Notes: generated by a model from the sequence alone, not told the origin. DNA of 22,500 nucleotides from Glandiceps talaboti (GCF_964340395.1 NC_135559.1:17013550-17036049); one strand, 5' to 3'. Counted from the stretch's first letter, positions 1-14,097 are shown. Translations and numbers: made by a program.

Positions 1-404
1 TGGAGGCCATGCACATGGCGACAGATTGCTTCTCATTATAATTAAAAGAAATTTAAGAGGTAAATAATGTCAGTAATATTCATAGCATACCTGACCAGTA
101 CGTAAGATAATTTTAAATAGTGGTAGAAGTGCATAGTACACAGCTATATAGGATTTGTAACAACAATTTGCAGCTATAGTCTAATTATTAGAAATCGTTC
201 ATCATGCTATCTATTAACTGATAAGAAATACACTGTACACTACTATTCTCTGTCCAAAGCGATCGATTAAGCTATTTCTGTCATCATTATGCCACAGCAA
301 AGGTTATGCCTTTAGGTTCGTGTCCAGCCTTTGCCAACTGGTAAATTAGTATTAGTGAGTCTTGCTAGGCCATTGGCGATTAAAAGATGTATTTTGGCAA
401 GTTA

Positions 405-494
<90 letters not shown>

Positions 495-501
495 GTCTGC
501 C

Positions 502-564
<63 letters not shown>

Positions 565-571
565 GTCTCCC

Positions 572-650
<79 letters not shown>

Positions 651-859
651 GTCTGCCTGTCTGTCTGTCTGTCTGCCTGACTGTCTGTCTGTCTGTTTGT
701 CTTTCTGGCTGACTGCCTGCCTTCTTGCCTGCCTGTCTGCCTGCCTGCCAGCCTGTCTGTCTGTCTGTCTGTCTCCCTGCCTGCCTGCCTGCCTGTCTGC
801 CTGCCTGTCTGCCTGCCTGTCTATTTGTCTGTCTGTCGGTGTGCCTGTCTGTCTGCATG

Positions 860-912
<53 letters not shown>

Positions 913-922
913 ACGTGAAATT

Positions 923-990
<68 letters not shown>

Positions 991-1013
991 CATGAATAAG
1001 TAAGTTGAAACAT
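1..1013. repeat. Monomer U1 (class A1)
   Basis: Spacer 1-405, microsatellite 406-990, linker 991-1013. The leading TCTG tract has three blocks separated by CTATGTCTGCC or CTATGTCTCCC interruptions. The C-run is C10 (860-869), followed by (CT)20 (869-908), island 909-927 and a 63-bp tail. The linker has CATGAATAAG, a variant shared only with U3. The window opens exactly at the spacer start, so the array continues upstream. Confidence 0.95.
909..927. other. Conserved 19-bp island between (CT)n and (TCTG)n (representative copy)
   Basis: CAAAACGTGAAATTTCTTG interrupts the microsatellite and contains the 8-bp palindrome GAAATTTC. It recurs at the same place in every complete monomer except U10 and twice in U2. 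The only variation I see is one position, CAAAACGTG or CAAACCGTG. Such strict retention inside hypervariable repeats marks it as part of the ancestral monomer. Confidence 0.93.
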
Positions 1014-4268
<3,255 letters not shown>

Positions 4269-4674
4269 TGGAGGCCATGCACAACTGGCGACAGATTGCT
4301 TCTCATTATAATTAAAAGAAATTTAAGAGGTAAATAATGTCAGCAATAGTCATAGCATACCTGACCAGTACGTAAGATAATTTTAAATAGTGGTAGAAGT
4401 GCATAGTACACAGCTATGTAGGATTTGTAACAACAATTTGCAGCTATAGTCTAATTATTAGAAATCGTTCATCATGCTATCTATTAACTGATAAGAAATA
4501 CACTGTACACTACTATTCTCTGTCCAAAGCGATCGATTAAGCTATTTCTGTCATCATTATGCCACAGCAAAGGTTATGCCTTTAGGTTCGTGTCCAGCCT
4601 TTGCCAACTGGTAAATTAGTATTAGTGAGTCTTGCTAGGCCATTGGCGATTAAAAGATGTATTTTGGCAAGTTA

Positions 4675-4772
<98 letters not shown>

Positions 4773-4973
4773 GTCTGCCTGTCTTTCTGTCTGTCTGTCT
4801 GTCTGTCTGTCTGCCTGACTGTCTGTCTGTCTGTTTGTCTTTCTGGCTGACTGCCTGCCTTCTTGCCTGCCTGCCTGTCTGTCTGCCTGCCAGCCTGTCT
4901 GTCTGTCTGTCTGGCTGGCTGTCTTCCTGCCTGTCTGTCTGTGTGTCTGTCGGTGTGCCTGTGTGTCTGCCTG

Positions 4974-5005
<32 letters not shown>

Positions 5006-5078
5006 CAAACCGTGAAATTTCTTGTCTGACTGTCTGTCTGTCTGTCTGTCTGCCTCATGAATGAGTAAGTTGAAACAT
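4269..5078. repeat. Monomer U5 (class A1 variant)
   Basis: Spacer 4269-4675 is 407 bp because AC is inserted in CCATGCACA(AC)TGG near 4282-4293. It also carries CAATAGTCATAG. Microsatellite 4676-5055 has the TCTTCCTGCC / CGGTGTGCCTGTGTG core typical of HOR position 3. C7, (CT)13 (4980-5005), the C-variant island CAAACCGTG at 5006-5024 and a 31-bp tail. This is the first monomer followed by a B spacer. Confidence 0.95.
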
Positions 5079-5101
5079 TGGAGACCATGTACATGGCTGC
5101 A
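5049..5101. other. Linker and spacer junction (representative copy)
   Basis: Each microsatellite ends in a 23-bp linker (here 5056-5078) before TGGAG. The start CTCATGAATGAG is an inverted repeat with 5-bp arms around GA. It is intact in most copies and broken in U1 and U3 (CTCATGAATAAG). The linker is 23 bp in all 26 junctions, so linker plus spacer form one unique segment of about 424-430 bp. Confidence 0.85.
5085..5096. other. Perfect 12-bp palindrome in B spacers
   Basis: CCATGTACATGG is its own reverse complement and is followed directly by the palindrome CTGCAG (5097-5102). It is present at the start of all nine B spacers (U6, U9, U12, U14, U16, U19, U21, U23, U26). A spacers have CCATGCACATGG, in which the centre is no longer symmetric, and lack CTGCAG. 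No function is assigned. Confidence 0.9.
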
Positions 5102-5292
5102 GATTGCTTCTCATTATAATTAAAAGAAATTTAAGATGTAAATAATGTCAGCAATATTCATGGCATACCTCACCAGTACGTATTAAAGATAATTTTAAAT
5201 AGTGGTATAAGTGCATAGTACACAGCTATGTAGGATTTGGAACAACAATTTGCAGCTACAGTCTAATTATTAGAAATCGTTCATCATGCTAT

Positions 5293-5307
5293 CTTTTAAC
5301 TTAAAAG
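5293..5307. other. Inverted repeat in B spacers (7-bp arms)
   Basis: CTTTTAACTTAAAAG has perfect 7-bp arms around a single C. It occurs in all nine B spacers and in chimeric U7 (6128-6142). The A counterpart CTATTAACTGATAAG is mismatched. Its role is unknown; it may simply be AT-rich sequence that happens to be symmetric. Confidence 0.85.
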
Positions 5308-5482
5308 ACATACACTGTACACTACTATTCTTTGTCCAAAGCGATTAAGCTATTTCTGCTATCATTATGCCACAGCAAAGGTTATGCTTTTAGGTTCGTG
5401 CCCACCCTTTACCAACTGGTAAATTAGTATTAGTGAGTCTTGCTAGGCCATTGGCGATTAAAAGATGTATTTGGGCAAGTTA

Positions 5483-5528
<46 letters not shown>

Positions 5529-5721
5529 GTCTGCCTGTCTGTCTGTCTGTCTGACTGTCTGTCTGTCTGTTTGTCTTTCTGGCTGACTGCCTGCCTTCTT
5601 GCCTGCCTGTCTGCCTGCCTGCCAGCCTGTCTGTCTGTCTGTCTGTCAGTCTCCCTGCCTGCCTGCCTGTCTGCCTGCCTGTCTATTTGTCTGTCTGTCG
5701 GTGTGCCTGTCTGTCTGCATG

Positions 5722-5770
<49 letters not shown>

Positions 5771-5798
5771 CTCTCTCTCTCTCTCAAAACGTGAAATT

Positions 5799-5894
<96 letters not shown>

Positions 5895-5917
5895 CATGAA
5901 TGAGTAAGTTGAAACAA

Positions 5918-6536
5918 TGGAGGCCATGCACATGGCGACAGATTGCTTCTCATTATAATTAAAAGAAATTTAAGAGGTAAATAATGTCAGCAATATTCAT
6001 AGCATACCTGACCAGTACGTAAGATAATTTTAAATAGTGGTAGAAGTGCATAGTTTATAGCTATGTAGGATTTGGAACAACAATTTGCAGCTACAGTCTA
6101 ATTATTAGAAATCGTTCATCATGCTATCTTTTAACTTAAAAGACATACACTGTACACTACTATTCTTTGTCCAAAGCGATTAAGCTATTTCTGCTATCAT
6201 TATGCCACAGCAAAGGTTATGCTTTTAGGTTCGTGCCCACCCTTTACCAACTGGTAAATTAGTATTAGTGAGTCTTGCTAGGCCATTGGCGATTAAAAGA
6301 TGTATTTGGGCAAGTTAGTCTGTCTGTCTGTCTGTCTGTCTGTCTATGTCTGCCTGTCTGTCTGTCTGTCTGACTGTCTGTCTGTCTGTTTGTCTTTCTG
6401 GCTGACTGCCTGCCTTATTGCCTGCCTGTCTGCCTGCCTGCCAGCCTGTCTGTCTGTCTGTCTGTCTCCCTGCCTGCCTGCCTGTCTGCCTGCCTGTCTA
6501 TTTGTCTGTCTGTCGGTGTGCCCGTCTGTCTGCATG

Positions 6537-6571
<35 letters not shown>

Positions 6572-6581
6572 ACGTGAAATT

Positions 6582-6673
<92 letters not shown>

Positions 6674-6708
6674 GTCTGTCTGTCTCATGAATGAGTAAGT
6701 TGAAACAT
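5918..6708. repeat. Monomer U7 (A/B chimeric spacer)
   Basis: Spacer 5918-6318. Up to GTTTATAGC at about 6053-6061 it carries only A marks (GCACATGGCGACAG, GAGGTAAATAATG, CTGACCAG, no ATTA insertion). From 6130 it carries only B marks (CTTTTAACTTAAAAG, CTGCTATC, GCCCACCCTTTACC, TTTGGGCAAG). The switch lies in the shared stretch 6061-6129. Microsatellite 6319-6685: (CT)15 (6538-6567), island 6568-6586, tail 99 bp with a TATCTG interruption. Confidence 0.93.
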
Positions 6709-7108
6709 TGGAGGCCATGCACATGGCGACAGATTGCTTCTCATTATAATTAAAAGAAATTTAAGAGGTAAATAATGTCAGCAATATTCATAGCATACCT
6801 GACCAGTACGTAAGATAATTTTAAATAGTGGTAGAAGTGCATAGTTTATATCTATGTAGGATTTGGAACAACAATTTGCAGCTACAGTCTAATTATTAGA
6901 AATCGTTCATCATGCTATCTATTAACTGATAAGACATACACTGTACACTACTATTCTTTGTCCAAAGCGATTAAGCTATTTCTGTTATCATTATGCCACA
7001 GCAAAGGTTATGCCTTTAGGTTCGTGTCCACCCTTTGCCAACTGGTAAATTAGTATTAGTGAGTCTTGCTAGGCCATTGGCGATTGAAAGATGTATTTAG
7101 GCAAGTTA

Positions 7109-7190
<82 letters not shown>

Positions 7191-7209
7191 GTCTCCCTGT
7201 CTGTATGTA

Positions 7210-7244
<35 letters not shown>

Positions 7245-7251
7245 GTCTGCC

Positions 7252-7284
<33 letters not shown>

Positions 7285-7473
7285 GCCTGACTGTCTGTCT
7301 GTCTGTTTGTCTTTCTGGCTGACTGCCTGCCTTCTTGCCTGCCTGTCTGCCTGCCTGCCAGCCTGTCTGTCTGTCTGTCTGTCTGTCTCCCTGCCTGCTT
7401 GCCTGCCTGTCTGCCTGCCTGTCTGCCTGCCTGTCTATTTGTCTGTCTGTCGGTGTGCCTGTCTGTCTGCATG

Positions 7474-7519
<46 letters not shown>

Positions 7520-7588
7520 CCGTGAAATTTCTTGTCTGACTGTCTGTCTGTCTGTCTGTCTGTCTCATGAATGAGTAAGTTGAAACAT
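6709..7588. repeat. Monomer U8 (class A3)
   Basis: Spacer 6709-7109 has GTTTATATC and TTTAGGCAAG. Microsatellite 7110-7565 has the interruptions TCTCCCTGTCTGTATGTATG and a TGCTTGCC step, shared with U13 and U15. C3, (CT)20 (7476-7515), C-variant island 7516-7534, tail 31 bp. A B spacer follows. Confidence 0.95.
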
Positions 7589-7992
7589 TGGAGACCATGT
7601 ACATGGCTGCAGATTGCTTCTCATTATAATTAAAAGAAATTTAAGATGTAAATAATGTCAGCAATATTCATGGCATACCTCACCAGTACGTATTAAAGAT
7701 AATTTTAAATAGTGGTATAAGTGCATAGTACACAGCTATGTAGGATTTGGAACAACAATTTGCAGCTACAGTCTAATTATTAGAAATCGTTCATCATGCT
7801 ATCTTTTAACTTAAAAGACATACACTGTACACTACTATTCTTTGTCCAAAGCGATTAAGCTATTTCTGCTATCATTATGCCACAGCAAAGGTTATGCTTT
7901 TAGGTTCGTGCCCACCCTTTACCAACTGGTAAATTAGTATTAGTGAGTCTTGCTAGGCCATTGGCGATTAAAAGATGTATTTGGGCAAGTTA

Positions 7993-8042
<50 letters not shown>

Positions 8043-8229
8043 GTCTGCCTGTCTGTCTGTCTGTCTGACTGTCTGTCTGTCTGTTTGTCTTTCTGGCTGA
8101 CTGCCTGCCTTCTTGCCTGCCTGTCTGCCTGCCTGCCAGCCTGTCTGTCTGTCTGTCAGTCTCCCTGCCTGCCTGCCTGTCTGCCTGCCTGTCTATTTGT
8201 CTGTCTGTCGGTGTGCCTGTCTGTCTGCA

Positions 8230-8294
<65 letters not shown>

Positions 8295-8304
8295 ACGTGA
8301 AATT

Positions 8305-8380
<76 letters not shown>

Positions 8381-8403
8381 CATGAATGAGTAAGTTGAAA
8401 CAT
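7589..8403. repeat. Monomer U9 (class B, HOR position 1)
   Basis: Spacer 7589-7993, microsatellite 7994-8380. Position-1 marks are GTCAGTCTCCC and GCATGACTCT. The CT tract 8233-8290 is interrupted by CA at 8261-8262. Island 8291-8309, tail 71 bp. Confidence 0.95.
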
Positions 8404-8803
8404 TGGAGGCCATGCACATGGCGACAGATTGCTTCTCATTATAATTAAAAGAAATTTAAGAGGTAAATAATGTCAGCAATATTCATAGCATACCTGACCA
8501 GTACGTAAGATAATTTTAAATAGTGGTAGAAGTGCATAGTTTATAGCTATGTAGGATTTGGAACAACAATTTGCAGCTACAGTCTAATTATTAGAAATCG
8601 TTCATCATGCTATCTATTAACTGATAAGACATACACTGTACACTACTATTCTTTGTCCAAAGCGATTAAGCTATTTCTGTTATCATTATGCCACAGCAAA
8701 GGTTATGCCTTTAGGTTCGTGTCCACCCTTTGCCAACTGGTAAATTAGTATTAGTGAGTCTTGCTAGGCCATTGGCGATTGAAAGATGTATTTTGGCAAG
8801 TTA

Positions 8804-8855
<52 letters not shown>

Positions 8856-8894
8856 GCCTGACTGTCTGTCTGTCTGTTTGTCTTTCTGGCTGAC

Positions 8895-8935
<41 letters not shown>

Positions 8936-8942
8936 GCCTGCC

Positions 8943-8995
<53 letters not shown>

Positions 8996-9018
8996 CATGA
9001 ATGAGTAAGTTGAAACAT
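8404..9018. repeat. Monomer U10 (class A3), core deleted
   Basis: Spacer 8404-8804 has GTTTATAGC and TTTTGGCAAG. Microsatellite 8805-8995 is only 191 bp. After TTTCTGGCTGACTG at about 8881 it passes straight into TCTG repeats with one TGCCTGCC, so the TGCC-rich zone, C-run, CT tract and island are all absent. This is the shortest monomer and the only complete one lacking the island. Its counterparts U17 and U24 retain the core. Confidence 0.95.
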
Positions 9019-9422
9019 TGGAGGCCATGCACATGGCGACAGATTGCTTCTCATTATAATTAAAAGAAATTTAAGAGGTAAATAATGTCAGCAATATTCA
9101 TAGCATACTTGACCAGTACGTAAGATAATTTTAAATAGTGGTAGAAGTGCATAGTACACAGCTATGTAGGATTTGTAACAACAATTTGCAGCTATAGTCT
9201 AATTATTAGAAATCGTTCATCATGCTATCTATTAACTGATAAGAAATACACTGTACACTACTATTCTCTGTCCAAAGCGATCGATTAAGCTATTTCTGTC
9301 ATCATTATGCCACAGCAAAGGTTATGCCTTTAGGTTCGTGTCCAGCCTTTGCCAACTGGTAAATTAGTATTAGTGAGTCTTGCTAGGCCATTGGCGATTA
9401 AAAGATGTATTTTGGCAAGTTA

Positions 9423-9512
<90 letters not shown>

Positions 9513-9519
9513 GTCTGCC

Positions 9520-9564
<45 letters not shown>

Positions 9565-9726
9565 GCCTGACTGTCTGTCTGTCTGTTTGTCTTTCTGGCT
9601 GACTGCCTGCCTTCTTGCCTGCCTGCCTGTCTGTCTGCCTGCCAGCCTGTCTGTCTGTCTGTATGTCTGGCTGTCTTCCTGCCTGTCTGTCTGTCTGTCT
9701 GTCGGTGTGCCTGTGTGTCTGCCTGC

Positions 9727-9777
<51 letters not shown>

Positions 9778-9846
9778 CCGTGAAATTTCTTGTCTGACTG
9801 TCTGTCTGTCTGTCTGTCTGTCTCATGAATGAGTAAGTTGAAACAT
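9019..9846. repeat. Monomer U11 (class A1, HOR position 3)
   Basis: Spacer 9019-9423 has AAAGCGATCGATT, GATTTGTAAC and GCATACTTGACC. Microsatellite 9424-9823 has the TCTTCCTGCC / GTGTGTCTGCCTGCC core. C5, (CT)22 (9730-9773), C-variant island 9774-9792, tail 31 bp. A B spacer follows. Confidence 0.95.
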
Positions 9847-10250
9847 TGGAGGCCATGTACATGGCTGCAGATTGCTTCTTATTATAATTAAAAGAAATTT
9901 AAGATGTAAATAATGTCAGCAATATTCATGGCATACCTCACCAGTACGTATTAAAGATAATTTTAAATAGTGGTATAAGTGCATAGTACACAGCTATGTA
10001 GGATTTGGAACAACAATTTGCAGCTACAGTCTAATTATTAGAAATCGTTCATCATGCTATCTTTTAACTTAAAAGACATACACTGTACACTACTATTCTT
10101 TGTCCAAAGCGATTAAGCTATTTCTGCTATCATTATGCCACAGCAAAGGTTATGCTTTTAGGTTCGTGCCCACCCTTTACCAACTGGTAAATTAGTATTA
10201 GTGAGTCTTGCTAGGCCATTGGCGATTAAAAGATGTATTTGGGCAAGTTA

Positions 10251-10296
<46 letters not shown>

Positions 10297-10485
10297 GTCT
10301 GCCTGTCTGTCTGTCTGTCTGACTGTCTGTCTGTCTGTTTGTCTTTCTGGCTGACTGCCTGCCTTCTTGCCTGCCTGTCTGCCTGCCTGCCAGCCTGTCT
10401 GTCTGTCTGTCTGTCTCCCTGCCTGCCTGCCTGTCTGCCTGCCTGTCTATTTGTCTGTCTGTCGGTGTGCCCGTCTGTCTGCATG

Positions 10486-10524
<39 letters not shown>

Positions 10525-10534
10525 ACGTGAAATT

Positions 10535-10622
<88 letters not shown>

Positions 10623-10657
10623 GTCTGTCTGTCTCATGAATGAGTAAGTTGAAACAT
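9847..10657. repeat. Monomer U12 (class B, HOR position 4)
   Basis: Spacer 9847-10251 is B but begins GGAGGCC (an A-like base; other B copies have GGAGACC) and has CTTCTTATT. Microsatellite 10252-10634 has GTGCCCGTCTG, (CT)17 (10487-10520), island 10521-10539 and a 95-bp tail with TATCTG. Confidence 0.95.
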
Positions 10658-11057
10658 TGGAGGCCATGCACATGGCGACAGATTGCTTCTCATTATAATT
10701 AAAAGAAATTTAAGAGGTAAATAATGTCAGCAATATTCATAGCATACCTGACCAGTACGTAAGATAATTTTAAATAGTGGTAGAAGTGCATAGTTTATAT
10801 CTATGTAGGATTTGGAACAACAATTTGCAACTACAGTCTAATTATTAGAAATCGTTCATCATGCTATCTATTAACTGATAAGACATACACTGTACACTAC
10901 TATTCTTTGTCCAAAGCGATTAAGCTATTTCTGTTATCATTATGCCACAGCAAAGGTTATGCCTTTAGGTTCGTGTCCACCCTTTGCCAACTGGTAAATT
11001 AGTATTAGTGAGTCTTGCTAGGCCATTGGCGATTGAAAGATGTATTTAGGCAAGTTA

Positions 11058-11139
<82 letters not shown>

Positions 11140-11158
11140 GTCTCCCTGTCTGTATGTA

Positions 11159-11193
<35 letters not shown>

Positions 11194-11200
11194 GTCTGCC

Positions 11201-11233
<33 letters not shown>

Positions 11234-11422
11234 GCCTGACTGTCTGTCTGTCTGTTTGTCTTTCTGGCTGACTGCCTGCCTTCTTGCCTGCCTGTCTGCC
11301 TGCCTGCCAGCCTGTCTGTCTGTCTGTCTGTCTGTCTCCCTGCCTGCTTGCCTGCCTGTCTGCCTGCCTGTCTGCCTGCCTGTCTATTTGTCTGTCTGTC
11401 GGTGTGCCTGTCTGTCTGCATG

Positions 11423-11500
<78 letters not shown>

Positions 11501-11569
11501 CCGTGAAATTTCTTGTCTGACTGTCTGTCTGTCTGTCTGTCTGTCTCATGAATGAGTAAGTTGAAACAT
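10658..11569. repeat. Monomer U13 (class A3, HOR position 5)
   Basis: Spacer 10658-11058 has GTTTATATC and a private TTGCAACTAC. Microsatellite 11059-11546. C3 and (CT)36 (11425-11496), the longest CT tract in the window, then C-variant island 11497-11515 and tail 31 bp. A B spacer follows. Confidence 0.95.
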
Positions 11570-11973
11570 TGGAGACCATGTACATGGCTGCAGATTGCTT
11601 CTCATTATAATTAAAAGAAATTTAAGATGTAAATAATGTCAGCAATATTCATGGCATACCTCACCAGTACGTATTAAAGATAATTTTAAATAGTGGTATA
11701 AGTGCATAGTACACAGCTATGTAGGATTTGGAACAACAATTTGCAGCTACAGTCTAATTATTAGAAATCGTTCATCATGCTATCTTTTAACTTAAAAGAC
11801 ATACACTGTACACTACTATTCTTTGTCCAAAGCGATTAAGCTATTTCTGCTATCATTATGCCACAGCAAAGGTTATGCTTTTAGGTTCGTGCCCACCCTT
11901 TACCAACTGGTAAATTAGTATTAGTGAGTCTTGCTAGGCCATTGGCGATTAAAAGATGTATTTGGGCAAGTTA

Positions 11974-12007
<34 letters not shown>

Positions 12008-12196
12008 GTCTGCCTGTCTGTCTGTCTGTCTGACTGTCTGTCTGTCTGTTTGTCTTTCTGGCTGACTGCCTGCCTTCTTGCCTGCCTGTCTGCCTGCCTG
12101 CCAGCCTGTCTGTCTGTCTGTCTGTCTCCCTGCCTGCCTGCCTGTCTGCCTGCCTGTCTATTTGTCTGTCTGTCGGTGTGCCCGTCTGTCTGCATG

Positions 12197-12253
<57 letters not shown>

Positions 12254-12263
12254 ACGTGAAATT

Positions 12264-12335
<72 letters not shown>

Positions 12336-12370
12336 GTCTGTCTGTCTCATGAATGAGTAAGTTGAAACAT
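11570..12370. repeat. Monomer U14 (class B, HOR position 6)
   Basis: Spacer 11570-11974, microsatellite 11975-12347. GTGCCCGTCTG and the TATCTG tail interruption match U12. (CT)26 (12198-12249), island 12250-12268, tail 79 bp. Confidence 0.95.
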
Positions 12371-12770
12371 TGGAGGCCATGCACATGGCGACAGATTGCT
12401 TCTCATTATAATTAAAAGAAATTTAAGAGGTAAATAATGTCAGCAATATTCATAGCATACCTGACCAGTACGTAAGATAATTTTAAATAGTGGTAGAAGT
12501 GCATAGTTTATATCTATGTAGGATTTGGAACAACAATTTGCAGCTACAGTCTAATTATTAGAAATCGTTCATCATGCTATCTATTAACTGATAAGACATA
12601 CACTGTACACTACTATTCTTTGTCCAAAGCGATTAAGCTATTTCTGTTATCATTATGCCACAGCAAAGGTTATGCCTTTAGGTTCGTGTCCACCCTTTGC
12701 CAACTGGTAAATTAGTATTAGTGAGTCTTGCTAGGCCATTGGCGATTGAAAGATGTATTTAGGCAAGTTA

Positions 12771-12852
<82 letters not shown>

Positions 12853-12871
12853 GTCTCCCTGTCTGTATGTA

Positions 12872-12906
<35 letters not shown>

Positions 12907-12913
12907 GTCTGCC

Positions 12914-12946
<33 letters not shown>

Positions 12947-13131
12947 GCCTGACTGTCTGTCTGTCTGTTTGTCTTTCTGGCTGACTGCCTGCCTTCTTGC
13001 CTGCCTGTCTGCCTGCCTGCCAGCCTGTCTGTCTGTCTGTCTGTCTCCCTGCCTGCTTGCCTGCCTGTCTGCCTGCCTGTCTGCCTGCCTGTCTATTTGT
13101 CTGTCTGTCGGTGTGCCTGTCTGTCTGCATG

Positions 13132-13197
<66 letters not shown>

Positions 13198-13266
13198 CCG
13201 TGAAATTTCTTGTCTGACTGTCTGTCTGTCTGTCTGTCTGTCTCATGAATGAGTAAGTTGAAACAT
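12371..13266. repeat. Monomer U15 (class A3, HOR position 7)
   Basis: Spacer 12371-12771 has GTTTATATC and TTTAGGCAAG as in U8 and U13. Microsatellite 12772-13243. C3, (CT)30 (13134-13193), C-variant island 13194-13212, tail 31 bp. A B spacer follows. Confidence 0.95.
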
Positions 13267-13670
13267 TGGAGACCATGTACATGGCTGCAGATTGCTTCTC
13301 ATTATAATTAAAAGAAATTTAAGATGTAAATAATGTCAGCAATATTCATGGCATACCTCACCAGTACGTATTAAAGATAATTTTAAATAGTGGTATAAGT
13401 GCATAGTACACAGCTATGTAGGATTTGGAACAACAATTTGCAGCTACAGTCTAATTATTAGAAATCGTTCATCATGCTATCTTTTAACTTAAAAGACATA
13501 CATTGTACACTACTATTCTTTGTCCAAAGCGATTAAGCTATTTCTGCTATCATTATGCCACAGCAAAGGTTATGCTTTTAGGTTCGTGCCCACCCTTTAC
13601 CAACTGGTAAATTAGTATTAGTGAGTCTTGCTAGGCCATTGGCGATTAAAAGATGTATTTGGGCAAGTTA

Positions 13671-13728
<58 letters not shown>

Positions 13729-13915
13729 GTCTGCCTGTCTGTCTGTCTGTCTGACTGTCTGTCTGTCTGTTTGTCTTTCTGGCTGACTGCCTGCCTTCTT
13801 GCCTGCCTGTCTGCCTGCCTGCCAGCCTGTCTGTCTGTCTGTCAGTCTCCCTGCCTGCCTGCCTGTCTGCCTGCCTGTCTATTTGTCTGTCTGTCGGTGT
13901 GCCTGTCTGTCTGCA

Positions 13916-13957
<42 letters not shown>

Positions 13958-13990
13958 TCTCTCTCTCTCTCTCTCTCAAAACGTGAAATT

Positions 13991-14074
<84 letters not shown>

Positions 14075-14097
14075 CATGAATGAGTAAGTTGAAACAT
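13267..14097. repeat. Monomer U16 (class B, HOR position 1)
   Basis: Spacer 13267-13671 has ACATTGTAC (other monomers except U23 have ACACTGTAC). Microsatellite 13672-14074 has GTCAGTCTCCC and GCATGACTCT. CT tract 13919-13976 has a CA interruption at 13951-13952. Island 13977-13995, tail 79 bp. Confidence 0.95.

Larger units (their letters stand above)
5079..5917. repeat. Monomer U6 (class B)
   Basis: Spacer 5079-5483 is the first B copy: CCATGTACATGGCTGCAG, GTACGTATTAAAG, GTGGTATAAG, CTTTTAACTTAAAAG, GCCCACCCTTTACC, TTTGGGCAAG. Microsatellite 5484-5894. The CT tract 5723-5784 is broken by CACTAT. Island 5785-5803, tail 91 bp. The linker reads GAAACAATGG where others read GAAACATTGG. Confidence 0.95.
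5079..7588. repeat. Shortened higher-order repeat copy (U6-U8)
   Basis: U6 is a B monomer whose microsatellite carries the position-1 marks of the HOR: GTCAGTCTCCC and a CA interruption in the CT tract. U7 starts like HOR position 2 (GTTTATAGC) and ends like position 4 or 6 (B spacer end, then GTGCCCGTCTG). U8 matches position 5 or 7 (GTTTATATC, TTTAGGCAAG), and U9 then restarts at position 1. One homologous crossover between a position-2 and a position-6 spacer would produce the order 1, 2/6, 7. The assignment of U6 to position 1 is inference, because its CT tract is introduced by GCATGCCT rather than GCATGACT. Confidence 0.7.
7589..13266. repeat. Higher-order repeat copy 1 (U9-U15, 7 monomers)
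   Basis: The order is B (U9), A3 (U10), A1 (U11), B (U12), A3 (U13), B (U14), A3 (U15). U12-U13 and U14-U15 form a nested tandem dimer. U12 and U14 both have GTGCCCGTCTG and a TATCTG interruption near the end of the tail. U13 and U15 both have GTTTATATC, TTTAGGCAAG and the interruption CTGTATGTATGTC. The copy is 5678 bp. Compared with the next copy it lacks the derived marks ACATTGTAC, AAAGCTATCG and GTGGCATAAG. Confidence 0.88.

Noticed and set aside
30-60. TATA-like string TTATAATTAAAAG in every spacer
   Set aside because: AT-rich context, no downstream coding region or recognisable start site. Conservation follows from homogenisation of the whole spacer.
340-362. Telomere-like TTAG in TTAGTATTAGTGAG
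   Set aside because: Only two imperfect steps and no tandem TTAGG or TTAGGG run.
300-405. tRNA gene near the GGTTCGTGTCC motif
   Set aside because: The flanking bases do not form a T-arm stem beyond two pairs, and no acceptor, D-arm or anticodon arm can be folded around it.
5170-5186. ATTAAA polyadenylation-like hexamer in B spacers (GTATTAAAG), and ATTAAA in GATTAAAAG of A1 and B
   Set aside because: Expected by chance in AT-rich sequence, and lost in A2-A4 (GATTGAAAG). No transcript unit is evident.
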